A program made the translations under genes and the position numbers. From the NCBI GenBank assembly GCA_963693635.1, contig CAVOBC010000290.1, positions 1 through 6,280 of the forward strand: DNA of 6,280 bases, written 5' to 3'. Shown here piece by piece: positions 4,194 through 6,280 of the stretch. The notes beneath the pieces are model-generated. The model was not told the DNA's origin and did not search any database. It saw only the letters and a list, made by a program, of their open reading frames with translations. The first letter of the stretch is position 1. The number at the start of each line of letters is the position of its first letter. This DNA comes from CAVOBC01 sp963693635 (GTDB lineage: Bacteria; Pseudomonadota; Gammaproteobacteria; Pseudomonadales; Azotimanducaceae).

Positions 4194-6280
4194 CTACAGG
4201 TTGAGATTCTCGATCGTATTGTCGGTGAAAGTCACCGTACCGGACTCGTCAAGGTCACCGGTGAGCAATCCACCGACCCAGAAGCCGCCCGTCACCAGTG
4301 TGCCGACCCCTGAGAGGTCCAGCACCAGCTCCAGGACGACAACGCCGTCGCTCAGGGTGTCGACGTCCTGGTCTGCATCGTCGTCACGATCAATGCTACC
4401 GACAATCGTCGTGTCGCCGGAGGAGATTCGGAAGCCCTGCATGTGGGACCCGATCACACCCTTCAGATTGACCGCGAGCGGTCCGTCAGCATTGGTGTAG
4501 CTGATCGTCGCCGAGTACGAGCCGGTTACCCGACCGCCCTGACCAAGATCCGCGTTGGAGATGTCCTTCAGTTCGATGTCAAGACCGAAGGTTGGCATCG
4601 CGTCGGCGCCAGCGAGCGTTCCGCCCGCCATCAGGGTTTCAAGACCCAGACCACGGCCTTCGCCCTCGTCCTCGAACGTTGATTGCAACCAACCCGTGAA
4701 GGTCTGCCTCATGGTCGACATCTGGTTGGCTTCTATGACCGTGGTCGTCAGCGTGACGTCCGTAAGATCCAGGCTCATTTCGGTGCGGGTGCCACTGCCA
4801 ACAGCGACTGTGGTTACAATGTCACCCATCCTCGACGAGGAACTGACATCCGCGAACGTGAGGCTGGTGCCCTCACCGCCAAGTGTGAACGTGCCCGAGA
4901 CCTTGTGGTTGGCGCTGTTGTCTACAAGCTGGCCTCGAATCTCACCACCGGGGAAGGTGCTGGTGTGGACATTGACGTACAGTCCGCCTTCGAGGTACGC
5001 GGTGAGCGCCTCAGCAGTCAGCGTTCCGCTTGCAACCCACGCGCCACTCGCGTCCATACCAAGTCCGACGGCAAACTCGCCGTTCATCTCATCAGCAGCC
5101 GCTTCATGGATGTGCATCGCGGTGATGTCGGTTTCGAGATCTGCAACACGGACGCGGATGGCGAAGTTGCCGGTCGCCTCGTCGATCGCGAGGAAACTCA
5201 TGCCCCAGCCGGTTGACTCGACCTGTTCGCCGACAATCTGGGTCGCGTCAATCCACGACGTGAGGATCGTTACCGCGCCGTCCGTTGCGTCTTCCGGGAA
5301 AGCTTCCCCGGCAGCGAGAGACGCCTCAACCAGATGATTGTGCGCTCGGGTCGCGCTCGGGCTCGCCATACCGTTGACCAGATCCAGTTCTGTTGCAAAG
5401 ACTTCGGTCTCGGACTGCTCAGAGGTCGCGCCTTGCGCGACGAATCCATTTGCGCCGGTCGTTGTTCTGATGCGATCAAGGACCGCTTTCAGGTTGGTGA
5501 CGAACATCTTGGTAGCCGCGAGCGCACCTTCATCGTCCGTGATCGGGTCGGCGATGATGACGTCTTCGTCACCGAACAGATCAAACAGATCAACGTTGTC
5601 GTTTGCTTGGTCCTGCGCAACGGCCACACTGACAGCAACCCCGCCTACGACGCCCGCGTCATCAAGGATATCTGATATGTTACCGAGCGACTTGGCGACA
5701 GAAGAAGCGATCTCGCCAAGCGTCGAGCCCGGTACTTGGGCGCTGTGATCTTCACCCACCGAGAAATCGGCCGCGACTGATGCCAGAACGGCGGCGATGT
5801 CTTCGCGACCGGGAACGGCCGGGTCAACCAGGTCGAGTACGGCCGCCGCAAAGCTGGTAACGGCAAAGCTCGCCAAAGGTGTCCCTGCAAGGGTTGCGCC
5901 CGCTGCTCCAATCGTTGTCAGGTCGACGACCGGAATCGTTGTCAGGTCCAGACCTGCAAGGTCAATCCCTGTTACAAGTGCGATGATGCTGAGCACCTGG
6001 GCGTTGGCCAAGGTCACCTCGCTCTCAGTCAGCGTAATGCCATCACCCGCCCTCAGTGCGATGGAGGATGCGAGTTCAGTGGCCGGAGTAATGTTTGCCG
6101 TGAAGCTTGGGCCGTCGGCCGGGATCGTCGGTATGCTCGAACGCAGCAGGAGCCCTGACGGCAGGTTGAATGACTCGCCGAAAGCGGCAAAGCTGCCGTT
6201 TGGCAGTTGGCAGTCTTCGTCCGTGTCGGCATTGTCGATGTCACACTTGGCGGTTGCACCGGGTGTGCCGTGAATGCGAA
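4194..6280 (-). CDS. Large, probably exported protein with a CHRD domain; N-terminus beyond the window
   Basis: The frame is open from the right edge to TAG-type termination at 4196-4194: 694 complete codons. A GTG at 6017 is not the real start, since the frame continues upstream without a stop (for example NLPSGLLLRSSIPTIPADG). The recognisable part is a CHRD (chordin) domain, Pfam PF07452, about 5220-4925: FAIRVRVADLETDITAMHIH, then YVNVHTSTFPGGEIRGQL, the family's paired AHIH-like and VNVHT...GEIRGQL signatures. CHRD domains occur in extracellular and periplasmic proteins; their bacterial role is unclear. The upstream part (6280-5230) is rich in Ala, Val, Asp and Thr, with a CDIDNADTDEDC cysteine pair near the edge and hydrophobic, helix-like stretches. 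The tail (4920-4194) is Gly/Thr/Ser-rich and beta-like, with an acidic run IDRDDDADQDVD. No transmembrane anchor or sorting signal is visible at the C-terminus. Low Lys and Cys and high Asp suggest an exported protein. Confidence 0.88.
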   Translation of the reverse strand, partial: RIHGTPGATAKCDIDNADTDEDCQLPNGSFAAFGESFNLPSGLLLRSSIPTIPADGPSFTANITPATELASSIALRAGDGITLTESEVTLANAQVLSIIALVTGIDLAGLDLTTIPVVDLTTIGAAGATLAGTPLASFAVTSFAAAVLDLVDPAVPGREDIAAVLASVAADFSVGEDHSAQVPGSTLGEIASSVAKSLGNISDILDDAGVVGGVAVSVAVAQDQANDNVDLFDLFGDEDVIIADPITDDEGALAATKMFVTNLKAVLDRIRTTTGANGFVAQGATSEQSETEVFATELDLVNGMASPSATRAHNHLVEASLAAGEAFPEDATDGAVTILTSWIDATQIVGEQVESTGWGMSFLAIDEATGNFAIRVRVADLETDITAMHIHEAAADEMNGEFAVGLGMDASGAWVASGTLTAEALTAYLEGGLYVNVHTSTFPGGEIRGQLVDNSANHKVSGTFTLGGEGTSLTFADVSSSSRMGDIVTTVAVGSGTRTEMSLDLTDVTLTTTVIEANQMSTMRQTFTGWLQSTFEDEGEGRGLGLETLMAGGTLAGADAMPTFGLDIELKDISNADLGQGGRVTGSYSATISYTNADGPLAVNLKGVIGSHMQGFRISSGDTTIVGSIDRDDDADQDVDTLSDGVVVLELVLDLSGVGTLVTGGFWVGGLLTGDLDESGTVTFTDNTIENLNL
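5910..5948. repeat. 15-bp direct repeat inside the CHRD-protein gene
   Basis: AATCGTTGTCAGGTC occurs identically at 5910-5924 and 5934-5948, offset 24 bp (8 codons). It encodes two copies of DLTTI in LDLTTIPVVDLTTIG on the minus strand. The in-frame 8-residue period suggests a small recent internal duplication in a repetitive segment of the protein. Confidence 0.7.

Noticed and set aside
4555..5337. A 260-codon plus-strand open frame opposite the CHRD-protein gene
   Set aside because: The product is Ser/Pro/Val-rich with no domain, the usual reverse-complement shadow of an Asp/Gly/Thr-rich gene; the CHRD domain on the minus strand is decisive.
5797..6273. A plus-strand frame of 158 codons near the right edge
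   Set aside because: It lies entirely antisense to the CHRD-protein frame, which is open through the edge, and shows no family features.

Overview
This 6.28 kb window reads as ordinary chromosomal DNA from a GC-rich Gram-negative bacterium. A marine-type gammaproteobacterium is my best guess; it rests on overall gene flavour (an outer-membrane-type DUF885 lipoprotein, a single-domain KdsD/KpsF-like isomerase, a large secreted acidic protein with a CHRD domain) and not on any phylogenetic marker. All five genes I can support lie on the minus strand, so they are transcribed from right to left. I see no RNA genes, mobile elements, CRISPR arrays or plus-strand genes.

Layout from right (upstream) to left (downstream): (1) 6280-4194, the C-terminal 694 residues of a large, probably exported protein with a CHRD domain in its middle; its N-terminus lies beyond the right edge. 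It ends in a strong intrinsic terminator (4176-4144). (2) 3979-3560, a small intact Nudix hydrolase. (3) 3487-2888, a SIS-domain sugar-phosphate isomerase of the arabinose-5-phosphate isomerase type, without the usual CBS pair. It has its own good -10 box and Shine-Dalgarno sequence in the gap behind the Nudix gene. (4) 2697-1783, a two-domain sulfurtransferase (thiosulfate/3-mercaptopyruvate type) with an intact active-site cysteine, ending in a hairpin terminator (1717-1683). The gap between genes 3 and 4 is unusual: it holds two short inverted repeats, a hairpin right after the isomerase stop, and a three-copy 16-bp imperfect tandem repeat. (5) 1618-1, a DUF885-family lipoprotein that runs off the left edge.

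The genes are colinear but separated by gaps of 72 to 214 bp, several of which carry terminators or a promoter, so this looks like a series of mostly independent units and not one operon. No shared pathway is evident. The isomerase suggests Kdo or related sugar metabolism, the Nudix enzyme is probably housekeeping nucleotide hydrolysis, and the sulfurtransferase sulfur handling or cyanide detoxification. The most notable point is in the DUF885 protein: the family's signature HE..PGHH.Q reads HY..PGRH.Q here, and nearby conserved arginines are also absent, so it may be a non-catalytic member of the family. I did not find convincing evidence of a new multi-gene system.
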